Assembly (NCBI GenBank): GCA_004282995.1
Contig: SHLU01000101.1
Span: 1 to 8,397, forward strand
DNA from: Sphingomonadaceae bacterium
GTDB taxonomy: Bacteria; Pseudomonadota; Alphaproteobacteria; Sphingomonadales; Sphingomonadaceae
Length of the DNA stretch: 8,397 bases
Reading direction: 5' to 3'
The position numbers and the translations under genes were made by a program. The first letter of the stretch is position 1. Each line of letters opens with the position of its first letter. The notes under the pieces are model-generated. The model did not search any database. It was not told where the DNA came from and was given only the letters and a program-made list of their open reading frames with translations. Shown here piece after piece: positions 1-6,686 of this stretch.

Positions 1-836
1 ATGGTGCGCATGCAGTGGTGGATGCGTCCCGGGCCGAGGCGCCCTTGCGCGATCTCGAAACCGCGCCCTTCGCCAAGCAGGACGTTGTCGACGGGCACAC
101 GGACGTCCTTGAGTTCCACTTCCATGTGACCGTGCGGTGCATCATCATAGCCAAACACAGGCAGGTGACGAATAATGTTCACGCCTGGCGCATCGACAGG
201 GACGATGACCTGCGACTGCTGGGCATGGCGTTGGGCCTCCAAATTGGTCTTGCCCATGACAATTGCCACTTTGCAACGCGGATCGCCGAGGCCCGAAGAC
301 CACCATTTGCGACCGTTGATGACATATTCGTCGCCATCACGTTCGATCCGTGTTTCGATATTGGTCGCATCCGAGGATGCCGTGTTTGGCTCGGTCATGA
401 GGAATGCGGAGCGGATTTCGCCGTTCATCAGCGGACGCAGCCACTCTTCCTTCTGCGCGAGCGTTCCGTAGCGATGGAACACCTCCATATTGCCGGTGTC
501 CGGCGCGGAGCAGTTGAAGGCTTCGGAAGCGAAGCCCACACGCCCCATCTCCTCTGCGCAAAGTGCATATTCGAGATTGGTCAGGCCCGGACCCTCAAAT
601 TCGAAGCTGTCCTCGACGTGGTGGTGTCCCTCGTTGCGAGGCGGCATGAACAGGTTCCAAATCCCCTGTTCTTTGGCCTTGGCCTTGAGATCCTCGACTA
701 CCTGGATGACTTTCCAGCGATCACCTTGCTCATCCTGCTCCTTGTAGGTCGGGATGGCGGGACGGACTTCCTTCTCGATGAAGGTCTTGACGCGGTCGCG
801 CCAGTACTGCTGCCGTTCTGTCGGTTCGAAATCCAT
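1..836 (-). CDS. Acyl-CoA dehydrogenase, ACAD11/ACAD10-like (3' end cut by window edge)
   Basis: This is a flavin-dependent acyl-CoA dehydrogenase expected to introduce the alpha,beta double bond into an acyl-CoA in the cytoplasm and pass electrons to ETF. About 278 residues are visible. The family is usually about 400 or more, so the C-terminal helical domain with its catalytic Glu lies outside the window. The ATG at 836 is preceded by a strong Shine-Dalgarno (AGAAGGAGA, about 5 nt away). Visible hallmarks are FMPPRNEGHHH (63-73), EEMGR (95-99), NCSAPDTGNME (108-118) and the flavin/substrate loop MTEPNTASSDAT (147-158). Later come WWSSGLGDPRCK and the C-terminal-side GRGFEIAQGRLGPGRIHHCMR. 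NCSAPDTGNME and the RIHH segment are typical of the ACAD10/ACAD11 branch rather than short-chain enzymes. It lies 93 nt downstream of the MFS gene on the same strand and probably belongs to that transcription unit. I see no convincing promoter or terminator in the gap. Substrate unknown. Confidence 0.93.
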   Translation of the reverse strand, partial: MDFEPTERQQYWRDRVKTFIEKEVRPAIPTYKEQDEQGDRWKVIQVVEDLKAKAKEQGIWNLFMPPRNEGHHHVEDSFEFEGPGLTNLEYALCAEEMGRVGFASEAFNCSAPDTGNMEVFHRYGTLAQKEEWLRPLMNGEIRSAFLMTEPNTASSDATNIETRIERDGDEYVINGRKWWSSGLGDPRCKVAIVMGKTNLEAQRHAQQSQVIVPVDAPGVNIIRHLPVFGYDDAPHGHMEVELKDVRVPVDNVLLGEGRGFEIAQGRLGPGRIHHCMRT

Positions 837-929
837 GAGGGTCTCCTTCTCGCTCTCTCTATTGTTCTTCAAACTTATGGCGCGACCGTGGCAGAGGGCA
901 TTGGGCGCGCCAAGTAGGATTCGCTGCTT

Positions 930-2366
930 CTAGGGCGCTATTGCATGGGCGTCGGGGTCGGCGCGCGCGGCTTCACCCAGAATGGCAAGTCGTCGTTCGT
1001 GGTCTACGCGGTCGATGGGAAACCGGATCAACCAGAAGGCTGCGATACAGGCAAGGACAGTCGCCGTACCGGCATACCAGAACAGCATTTCGTCGAGCAC
1101 GGGCTTGGGCACGTTGCCGGGCGCCGAATTGCTCGGCAATTGCGAAATGGCGATGATCTGACCGGTCAGGAAGATACCGGCCCCGGTGGCACATTTTTGG
1201 ACCAGCCAGTTGCCCGAATAAAAGGCTCCTTCGGCGCGGCGGCCTCCGCGTTCCTCATAGGCTTCGACGATCTCGGCGACCATCGACGAGGCGGAAATCA
1301 TAACAACAATGCCCAGCGTGTTGCTGATCAGCAGAAAGGCATAGACCAGCAGCGTCGAGGCGAGTGCGCCTGGCTGGGGCCAGACACCGCCAACGAACAG
1401 AATAAACGGTGCGAGTGCGAAAACGAGCGCGCCGATAGCGCTGTAGGCCGCGCTGCGGGGCTTGCCCAAGGACCGGTGCATCGGTCCGACGAGGAAAAAC
1501 ATCATCACCACCGAAACAAACAGAACCACCGGGAATGCAGTCAGCGCAGCCCCTTCGAATTGCCACACGAACAGGTTGACGTAGTTCGTCATCGAAAAGG
1601 TCATCCCCTGACCGATGTAGGCCGCAAGCCCGCCGGCGGCAAAGATGAGAAAAGCTTTCTCCGAGAATGCATCGCGTATCTCGGAGAAAGCTGCGCGCAA
1701 TGAGAAGGGGCCGGGCCGGTGTGCGGGCAGATGCGCCGCGATATGGTGCTGGCCGGCCGCCGAACCAACCACCGACAGAACCATTAGCAAGGCTCCGAAT
1801 ATGCCGAAGGTGGCATAGCCTTCGGCCTGCAACATTCCGTCCTGCCCGGGCATGAAAATCGTATAGGCCAACAGCATCATGACGATTCCGCCGGTCCAGC
1901 CGGAGAGGTAGCGATAGCGGAACAGCGTGGTTCGCTCGTCATAGTCCGAGGTTATTTCTGGCACGAGGCTGACCGATGGAACTTCGCAGGCTGACAGCAG
2001 TACGCGCACCCCGATGGCGATGCCGAGCAAGCCAAGGAAGGATGGGGCCTCGCCGCCAGGGGGCGACCACAGCATGATCCAGGCAAATGCCAGCGGGACC
2101 GGAGCAAGGTATAGCCAGGGCAGGCGTCGGCCCCACCTTGTGTAGGTCCGGTCCGACAAATTGCCGATCAGCGGATCGACGAAGGCATCGACCAAAAGCG
2201 CGATCGCCAGGGCAGCGCTGACGGTGCCGGCATTCATGCCAAGCACCTGATTGTAGAAGATCAACAGAAAGAAGCTGAAACCGGTGTCCTTGACCCCGAA
2301 GGCAACTGCGCCCGAGCCGTGCACGAGTTTCAGCCGCATGGGCAGCTTGCCTTGAATGAACCCCAT
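930..2366 (-). CDS. MFS transporter, GPH (MelB-like) cation symporter family
   Basis: This 478-residue inner-membrane transporter probably imports a substrate with Na+ or H+. Hydrophobic segments consistent with about 12 transmembrane helices span the protein. The loop 2-3 region carries DPLIGNLSDRTYTRWGRR (64-81), the family's motif. Asp60 and Asp64 match in spacing the cation-site Asp pair of MelB (D55/D59), so cation coupling is likely. Members of this family near acyl-CoA dehydrogenases and SDRs are often annotated simply as MFS transporters; sugar transport should not be assumed. The ATG overlaps the SDR stop by one base (TGATG), which implies translational coupling. An alternative start is Met10 (2339), just before the conserved first helix; neither start has a strong Shine-Dalgarno. 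The stop is TAG at 932-930. Context suggests uptake of the compound degraded by the neighbouring enzymes; this is inference. Confidence 0.9.
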   Translation of the reverse strand: MGFIQGKLPMRLKLVHGSGAVAFGVKDTGFSFFLLIFYNQVLGMNAGTVSAALAIALLVDAFVDPLIGNLSDRTYTRWGRRLPWLYLAPVPLAFAWIMLWSPPGGEAPSFLGLLGIAIGVRVLLSACEVPSVSLVPEITSDYDERTTLFRYRYLSGWTGGIVMMLLAYTIFMPGQDGMLQAEGYATFGIFGALLMVLSVVGSAAGQHHIAAHLPAHRPGPFSLRAAFSEIRDAFSEKAFLIFAAGGLAAYIGQGMTFSMTNYVNLFVWQFEGAALTAFPVVLFVSVVMMFFLVGPMHRSLGKPRSAAYSAIGALVFALAPFILFVGGVWPQPGALASTLLVYAFLLISNTLGIVVMISASSMVAEIVEAYEERGGRRAEGAFYSGNWLVQKCATGAGIFLTGQIIAISQLPSNSAPGNVPKPVLDEMLFWYAGTATVLACIAAFWLIRFPIDRVDHERRLAILGEAARADPDAHAIAP

Positions 2367-3220
2367 CAGGCGTCGGCCTGCTGGGCAGCTGCTTCCAACT
2401 GTTGCAACGCCTCGAACATCCCCGGCGCTTCGGGATCCCAGCTTTCACGCGGGCCAATAGTAATCCCGCCGTCGACCAGCAGCGATGTGCCGTTGATGAA
2501 GCCTGCCGCTTCGCTGGCGAGATAGGCGCAGGCCTCGGCGATGTCGCGCGGTTGTCCGCCGCGTCTGACCGGCTGCGCGTTGGAACTCATCTGCGCGATC
2601 ATGCCCTTGGCCATGTCCTTCTGCTCGTCCGGGATCTCGAGCGAGGAGGTAAAGATATTGGTGTTTATGAAACCCGGCTGGATCGCGTTCACGCGAATGC
2701 CGAATTGCGCAAGGTCGGCCGCGGCCAGCTTTGTCAGGTGCAGGACGCCGGCCTTGGCCACGGCATAGGCGGTGGGCGAATAGCCGGGGCCGACTGCGGC
2801 GACGCTGGATACGTTGACGATTGCAGCGCCCGGGCGGTCCTTCATGTGTGGTACCGCGTAGCGGATACCGAAAGCGACTGATCGCAGTAACAGGTCCATC
2901 GTCCGGTCCCATTCGGCCGGTTCGATCTCGTCGATGGGTTCGCGCGCGCCGCCGGCCCCGGCATTGTTGAAGACCACGTCGATGCCACCGGTTTCCTGCG
3001 CAGCGCCATCCATAAGCGCCTCGATCGCCTTGGGCGAGCACACGTCGCAATGGCGATAGCGGATCGTGCCGGAGCTCTCGGACCCCAGCGATTTGCCCGT
3101 TTCATCATCTATATCGGCGGCGTAGACAATCGCCCCTTCGCGCGCGAAAAGCAGCGCAGATTCGCGCCCGATACCCGATGCTGCGCCGGTGATGACAACC
3201 GTCTTGCCGGAGAATCGCAT
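2366..3220 (-). CDS. SDR family NAD-type oxidoreductase lacking the tetrad Asn
   Basis: This is a classical short-chain dehydrogenase/reductase of 284 residues, presumed cytoplasmic, acting on a hydroxy or keto group. The Rossmann motif TGAASGIG (11-18) is followed by Asp36 at the end of beta-2, which favours NAD(H) over NADP(H). NNAG is at 84-87, the catalytic Ser at 138, and Tyr151-x3-Lys155. The C-terminal LVDGGI is typical. Oddly, the position that normally carries the tetrad Asn (WDRTMD-x-N) is Leu110, encoded by TTA, a rare codon in this GC-rich DNA. The C-terminal tail beyond DGG is somewhat long, ending in an Ala/Gln-rich helix. I chose the ATG at 3220 because GGGAGAG lies about 7 nt upstream. 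In-frame ATGs at 3226 and 3241 would add 2 or 7 residues, but 3226 sits too close to that ribosome site. It is the first gene of the leftward cluster and overlaps the transporter start by one base. Substrate not determinable. Confidence 0.92.
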   Translation of the reverse strand: MRFSGKTVVITGAASGIGRESALLFAREGAIVYAADIDDETGKSLGSESSGTIRYRHCDVCSPKAIEALMDGAAQETGGIDVVFNNAGAGGAREPIDEIEPAEWDRTMDLLLRSVAFGIRYAVPHMKDRPGAAIVNVSSVAAVGPGYSPTAYAVAKAGVLHLTKLAAADLAQFGIRVNAIQPGFINTNIFTSSLEIPDEQKDMAKGMIAQMSSNAQPVRRGGQPRDIAEACAYLASEAAGFINGTSLLVDGGITIGPRESWDPEAPGMFEALQQLEAAAQQADA

Positions 3221-3250
3221 CCCCATTCTCTCCCATTTCATTTTGCAACC

Positions 3251-3278
3251 AGCTTAGGCCGATGGTGGCGTTCGTCAA
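3251..3278 (-). promoter_or_regulatory. Candidate sigma70-type promoter for the leftward SDR-MFS genes
   Basis: Reading the minus strand, TTGACG (3278-3273) is separated by 16 nt from TAAGCT (3256-3251). The -35 matches consensus at 5 of 6 positions, but the -10 at only 3 of 6, including the important first TA and last T. Transcription would begin near 3244, about 24 nt before the SDR ATG. A short inverted repeat, GTTCG (3270-3274) and CGAAC (3283-3287), overlaps the -35 and could bind a regulator. This is a pattern match only. Confidence 0.3.
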
Positions 3279-3358
3279 CGCGCGAACACGTGACGCTACG
3301 GCATGGCGAGACAGGGCTGGGCGGCAAAACTTCGCCTTGCGCCTTCTTCCGAAAACGC

Positions 3359-3376
3359 CCTAACGTATACGTCAAG
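3359..3376. promoter_or_regulatory. Palindromic operator candidate ahead of the rightward acyl-CoA dehydrogenase operon
   Basis: ACGTATACGT (3363-3372) is a perfect 10-bp palindrome. The arms extend imperfectly outward: T3361/A3374 and C3359/G3376 still pair. The overall form, CTAACGTATACGTCAAG, resembles the ACGT-N2-ACGT operators with flanking T/A bases described for MerR-family LiuR-type regulators of acyl-CoA and branched-chain catabolism in proteobacteria. It lies about 28 nt before the start codon, and its TATACG (3366-3371) could itself be the -10 element, so a bound regulator would act directly on initiation. The assignment to a regulator family is from memory of the motif, and no regulator gene is in the window. 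A TetR-family protein is an alternative. Confidence 0.45.
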
Positions 3377-3403
3377 TTGGAGACGATGAGAGGAGTCGGC
3401 ACC

Positions 3404-4585
3404 ATGTCCGAACTGGAAAAATTCCGCCAAGAAACCCGTAACTGGCTGGAGGCCAATTGCCCCCCGGAAATGCGCGAGCCCGTGCGCGACGAGGACGACG
3501 TCTACTGGGGTGGCCGCAAGGCGAGTTTCAAGAATGATACCCAGAAAGCCTGGTTCGAGGCTTGCGTGGAGAAGGGTTATACCGTCCCGGCCTGGCCAAA
3601 GGAATATGGCGGTGCGGGGCTTAATCCGGCCGAGGCCAAGATCCTGCGCGAGGAAATGTCTGCCATTGGTGCGCGTCCCCCGCTGTCGAGTTTCGGCATA
3701 TGGATGCTTGGCCCTGCGTTGCTGCATTTCGGGACCGAAGGACAGAAACAGCGCTTCCTCAACGAAATCGCTCGCGGTGAAATCCGCTGGTGCCAGGGGT
3801 ATTCCGAACCGGGCAGCGGATCGGACCTCGTATCGCTGCAGACCTTCGGTGAGGACAAGGGCGATCACTGGACCGTCAATGGCCAGAAGGTGTGGACCAG
3901 CTATGCCGACAAGGCCGACTGGATCTTCTGCCTCGTCCGCACCGACAAGAACGACAAGTATCGCGGCATCACCTTCATGCTGTTCGACATGGAAACTGCA
4001 GGCGTCTCGACCAAGCCGATCCTGCTGATCAGCGGCAACTCGCCATTCTGCGAAACATTCTTTGACGATGTCGATGTGCCCAAGAGCTATGGCGAGGATG
4101 TGCCCGCCTATGTCGGCGAGATCAATCGCGGCTGGGACGTGGCGAAATACCTGCTCGGTCACGAGCGCGAGATGATTTCCGGCGCCGATGGCGGCGATCG
4201 GACCAGCGCTATAGGCGCGGCGCTCAAGCGGCAGGCAGGCGAACTTGACCCGGTTCTGCGCGCCGAGCTTGCCATGTTTGATGTCGATGCGCTGGCCTAT
4301 TCGGCGATGGGCGAGAAATTCCTCGACGAGATCAAGGTCGGCAAGTCCCATCCAGCCCAGCCCAATATGATGAAATATGCAGGGACGGAGCTTAACAAGC
4401 GTCGGCATGAGCTGATGATGAGTGCCGGCGGCAGCCGCGCGCTGGAATGGGACAGCGAAGAGACTGGCGGCGGCAAAACGTCGCGCAATTGGCTTCGCAC
4501 CAAGGCGAACTCGATTGAGGGTGGAACCAGCGAAGTAATGCTGAATGTCATTTCCAAGCGCATTCTCGAACTGCCGGGCGGCTGA
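3404..4585 (+). CDS. Acyl-CoA dehydrogenase, probable alpha subunit of an alpha2beta2 enzyme
   Basis: This 393-residue protein is of normal length for an acyl-CoA dehydrogenase, oxidising an acyl-CoA to the 2-enoyl-CoA. It contains the WPKEYGG segment (64-70) and the signature loop GYSEPGSGSD (132-141), which contacts flavin and substrate. Near the C-terminus is SIEGGTSE, whose Glu372 aligns with the catalytic-base position of MCAD-type enzymes, followed by ISKRILELPG. It has no recognisable RxQFG motif in the third domain, a motif that normally helps bind the partner subunit's FAD. The downstream gene supplies that motif, suggesting a mixed tetramer like the mycobacterial FadE26-FadE27 (ChsE4-ChsE5) class. 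The ATG at 3404 has AGAGGAG about 9 nt upstream. An in-frame ATG at 3386 is possible, and a further open extension to 3050 runs antisense through the SDR gene and is not credible. It is the first gene of a rightward operon. Confidence 0.93.
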   Translation: MSELEKFRQETRNWLEANCPPEMREPVRDEDDVYWGGRKASFKNDTQKAWFEACVEKGYTVPAWPKEYGGAGLNPAEAKILREEMSAIGARPPLSSFGIWMLGPALLHFGTEGQKQRFLNEIARGEIRWCQGYSEPGSGSDLVSLQTFGEDKGDHWTVNGQKVWTSYADKADWIFCLVRTDKNDKYRGITFMLFDMETAGVSTKPILLISGNSPFCETFFDDVDVPKSYGEDVPAYVGEINRGWDVAKYLLGHEREMISGADGGDRTSAIGAALKRQAGELDPVLRAELAMFDVDALAYSAMGEKFLDEIKVGKSHPAQPNMMKYAGTELNKRRHELMMSAGGSRALEWDSEETGGGKTSRNWLRTKANSIEGGTSEVMLNVISKRILELPGG

Positions 4586-4628
4586 GCCGGCAAGCCCGCA
4601 CTGACCACGATTTCAAGGGACTGAACCC

Positions 4629-5768
4629 ATGCCACTCTATCACGACGACGATCAGGCCATGCTGGCCGAAAGTGCGAACCAGTTCATGGCCGAGGAAGGC
4701 GCGATTGCGAAGCAACTGCGCCACTGGCGCGACCGCGATTGCAAGGACGGCTTCGGCCACGGATTGTGGGAGCAGTTCGGCGAAATGGGCTTTAACGGCA
4801 TCCTTGTCGACGAAGCCGACGGCGGACTCGGAATGGGCCATGTTGAAGCCGGCATCGTGCTCGAAGAGATCGGCCGCAACCTGACGCCGTCGCCATTCCT
4901 GACTTCCTCGGTGCTGGCCGCCACCGCGCTAAAACATGGCAGCGACGATCTTCGCGGCCGTTATTTGCCTGGCCTGGTTGAAGGCAAGAGCGTGTTCGCG
5001 GTTGCCGTGGACGAGGGACCCAAGCACCGACCCGAGACCATTACCTGCAAAGCTGAACGATCGGGCAACGGGTTCAAGCTGTCGGGTCAAAAGGATTTCG
5101 TTGTCCAGGGTGCCAGTGCCGATATGCTGGTGGTTGCTGCGCGAACCTCCGGCTCGGATAGCGATGAGCAAGGCATCACCTTGTTCGCGGTACCCAGGGA
5201 TGCAGCGGGCATGAGCCACGATGCGGTGCGGCTGGTCGATAGTTCCATGGCGACGCACACGAAGTTCGACGGCGTGGAACTGGATGGCGACGCGGTAATC
5301 GGCGAAGTCGACAATGGCCGAGCAATCCTCAACGCAATGCTTGATGCCGGACGTGTCGGCAGTGCCGCCGAAGGTGTCGGCGTCGCCCGCGGGGCAATGG
5401 ACATGACGGTCGATTACCTCAAGCAGCGCAAGCAGTTCGGTACACTGATCGGCGAATTCCAGGCTTTGCAACACCGGGCAGCGCATCTCTATTCAGAAGT
5501 TGAGATCGCCCGCGCCGCAGTCATCAAGGCCCAACAATTGCTAGACGCCGGCAGCGAGCGCGCCAGCCTGATGGCCTCGGTCGCCAAGGCCAAGGTCGCC
5601 AAGACCGCAGGTCTGGCGGTACGCGAGGGCGTGCAGATGCATGGCGGCATCGGCATGACCGACGAATACGACATCGGGCTCTACATGAAGCGCGACCGGG
5701 CGTTGCAGGAATTCCTTGGCGATGCCTATTACCACGCCGGCCGTGTGGCCGAACTCAGCGGCTATTGA
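4629..5768 (+). CDS. Acyl-CoA dehydrogenase, probable beta subunit partner
   Basis: This 379-residue acyl-CoA dehydrogenase fold protein starts 43 nt after the preceding dehydrogenase. AAGGGA lies about 9 nt before its ATG. Recognisable segments are the N-terminal helical domain with GGLGMGHVE, the middle beta domain with SGQKDFVVQGASAD, and the C-terminal domain with RKQFG (267-271) and QMHGGIGMTDE (336-346). RKQFG and the QxxGGxG signature bind FAD across the subunit interface. Where an active subunit would carry the YEGT/IEGGT loop with the catalytic Glu, this one has LQEFLGDAYYH, so no acid is seen at the expected place. It also lacks a clear TEPxxGSD loop. These losses complement those of the upstream gene. 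The arrangement fits a heteromeric enzyme as known for steroid side-chain degradation in actinobacteria. The actual substrate here cannot be read from sequence. It shares the operon with the SDR 16 nt downstream. Confidence 0.92.
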   Translation: MPLYHDDDQAMLAESANQFMAEEGAIAKQLRHWRDRDCKDGFGHGLWEQFGEMGFNGILVDEADGGLGMGHVEAGIVLEEIGRNLTPSPFLTSSVLAATALKHGSDDLRGRYLPGLVEGKSVFAVAVDEGPKHRPETITCKAERSGNGFKLSGQKDFVVQGASADMLVVAARTSGSDSDEQGITLFAVPRDAAGMSHDAVRLVDSSMATHTKFDGVELDGDAVIGEVDNGRAILNAMLDAGRVGSAAEGVGVARGAMDMTVDYLKQRKQFGTLIGEFQALQHRAAHLYSEVEIARAAVIKAQQLLDAGSERASLMASVAKAKVAKTAGLAVREGVQMHGGIGMTDEYDIGLYMKRDRALQEFLGDAYYHAGRVAELSGY

Positions 5769-5784
5769 ACAGGAGACAATCGAG

Positions 5785-6594
5785 ATGATGAACCTCAGGG
5801 AATTGTTCGGCCTCGAAGGCCGCGTCGCGCTGGTCACAGGAGGTTCGCGCGGGATCGGCAAGATGATCGTCGAGGGCTTGCTGGAGGCAGGTTGCGAGCG
5901 GGTCTATATTGTCGCGCGCAAGAAGGAGCAGGTTGACGAGACTGCCAATGAACTGGGCGAAAGGGTCATCGGCCTGACCGGCGATCTGTCGCAAATCGAA
6001 GGCATCCAGCAACTGGCCGACGAGATGGCCTCGCGCGAGGACAAGCTTGATATCCTCGTCAATAACGCAGGTGCCGCATGGGGCGAGCCGTTCGAGGAAT
6101 TCAGCGAAGCCGGTTGGGACCGGACGATGGACCTCAACGTCAAGACACCCTTTTTCCTGACCCAGAAACTGGTCGACCTTCTCAAGGCGGCCGGGACCCC
6201 CGAGCGTCCTGCCAAGGTGCTGATGATTGCCAGTATCGACGGGATGAAATCCAACCCGTGGCCGACCTATCCTTACCAGGCATCGAAGGCTGGCCTCATC
6301 CACCTCACGCGGCGAATGGCGGCTGAACTGGTCAAGGATAACATCATCGTCAACGGTATCGGTCCAGGTGCGTTTCCCAGCGCGATGAACCGTGCCGCGC
6401 GGGATAACGAGGACCTCGTTGCCAAGGGCATTCCCAGCCAGCGCGTTGGTACGACGGAAGACATGGCGGCAGGCGCGATTTACCTGGTCAGCCGTGCAGG
6501 CGATTATGTCGTAGGTACGACGCTGCCGATCGATGGCGGAGTGGTGAATGCGAATATCGGTGCCGGCAACTTCGTTGATCCTTCGGGGCGCTGA
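5785..6594 (+). CDS. SDR family oxidoreductase, RhlG/FabG-like
   Basis: This 269-residue classical SDR probably acts as a 3-oxoacyl or hydroxyacyl-CoA/ACP dehydrogenase or reductase in the cytoplasm. Visible motifs are TGGSRGIG (18-25), Arg45 just after beta-2 (favouring NADPH), NNAG (93-96), tetrad Asn118, Ser150, Tyr164 and Lys168 (YQASK), and IDGG near the end. The N-terminal MNLRELFGLEGRVALVTGG and the AxS...YPYQASK arrangement resemble the RhlG subgroup. The ATG at 5785 is preceded by AGGAGA at 8 nt. A second ATG follows immediately at 5788, and an earlier in-frame ATG at 5716 lies inside the upstream gene. The 16-nt gap to the beta subunit gene indicates an operon. It has a full tetrad, unlike the SDR at the other side of the divergent region. 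A beta-oxidation or side-chain keto/hydroxy step is inferred from context. Confidence 0.92.
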   Translation: MMNLRELFGLEGRVALVTGGSRGIGKMIVEGLLEAGCERVYIVARKKEQVDETANELGERVIGLTGDLSQIEGIQQLADEMASREDKLDILVNNAGAAWGEPFEEFSEAGWDRTMDLNVKTPFFLTQKLVDLLKAAGTPERPAKVLMIASIDGMKSNPWPTYPYQASKAGLIHLTRRMAAELVKDNIIVNGIGPGAFPSAMNRAARDNEDLVAKGIPSQRVGTTEDMAAGAIYLVSRAGDYVVGTTLPIDGGVVNANIGAGNFVDPSGR

Positions 6595-6600
6595 ACTGCA

Positions 6601-6625
6601 GGAACGTAGCGGCTCTTTGGCCGTT
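6601..6625 (+). promoter_or_regulatory. EcfG (general stress sigma factor) promoter candidate
   Basis: GGAAC (6601-6605) and CGTT (6622-6625) are separated by exactly 16 nt. This is the GGAAC-N16/17-CGTT core established for EcfG/SigT-type general stress sigma factors of alphaproteobacteria. It begins 7 nt after the stop codon of the SDR operon, is oriented towards the LOV gene, and would start transcription around 6632, giving a leader of about 55 nt. Both halves match without mismatch, and the location between two functionally unrelated gene groups is where a new promoter is expected. No sigma factor, PhyR or NepR gene is in the window. Confidence 0.65.
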
Positions 6626-6686
6626 AGACACCTTCGACCGAATGTTCAATTTGCCACGCAGGCACTCGGAAGGTGGTGTGCCTGAT

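Noticed and set aside
904..911. GGCGCGCC palindrome in the gap between MFS and ACAD11-like genes
   Set aside because: An 8-bp GC palindrome is expected by chance in DNA of this composition; no flanking dyad or promoter context.
15..917. 300-codon plus-strand open frame
   Set aside because: It lies antisense to the acyl-CoA dehydrogenase at 1-836. Its translation shows no family motif, while the minus strand gives a clean ACAD sequence with a strong ribosome site.
837..929. Possible separate promoter for the ACAD11-like gene
   Set aside because: CATAAG- and CAATAG-like hexamers occur on the minus strand, but none has a believable -35 at the right distance.
1572..1594. Second copy of the ACGT-type operator (TTGACGTAGTTCGTCAT)
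   Set aside because: Imperfect arms and located deep inside the MFS coding region; more likely codon-driven similarity.
945..1703. 252-codon plus-strand open frame opposite the MFS gene
   Set aside because: Charged, low-complexity translation without domains; shadow of a high-GC membrane-protein gene.
3050..3403. N-terminal extension of the alpha-subunit frame
   Set aside because: It runs antisense through the SDR start and across the divergent control region. The protein family begins at the ATG at 3404 with a proper ribosome site.
3296..4408. 370-codon minus-strand open frame opposite the alpha-subunit gene
   Set aside because: Typical antisense shadow in GC-rich DNA. The plus strand has conserved acyl-CoA dehydrogenase motifs throughout.
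6610..6623. Hairpin CGGC-N6-GCCG as a terminator after the SDR operon
   Set aside because: Only a 4-bp stem and no T-run. It falls inside the spacer of the EcfG-type promoter and is probably chance.
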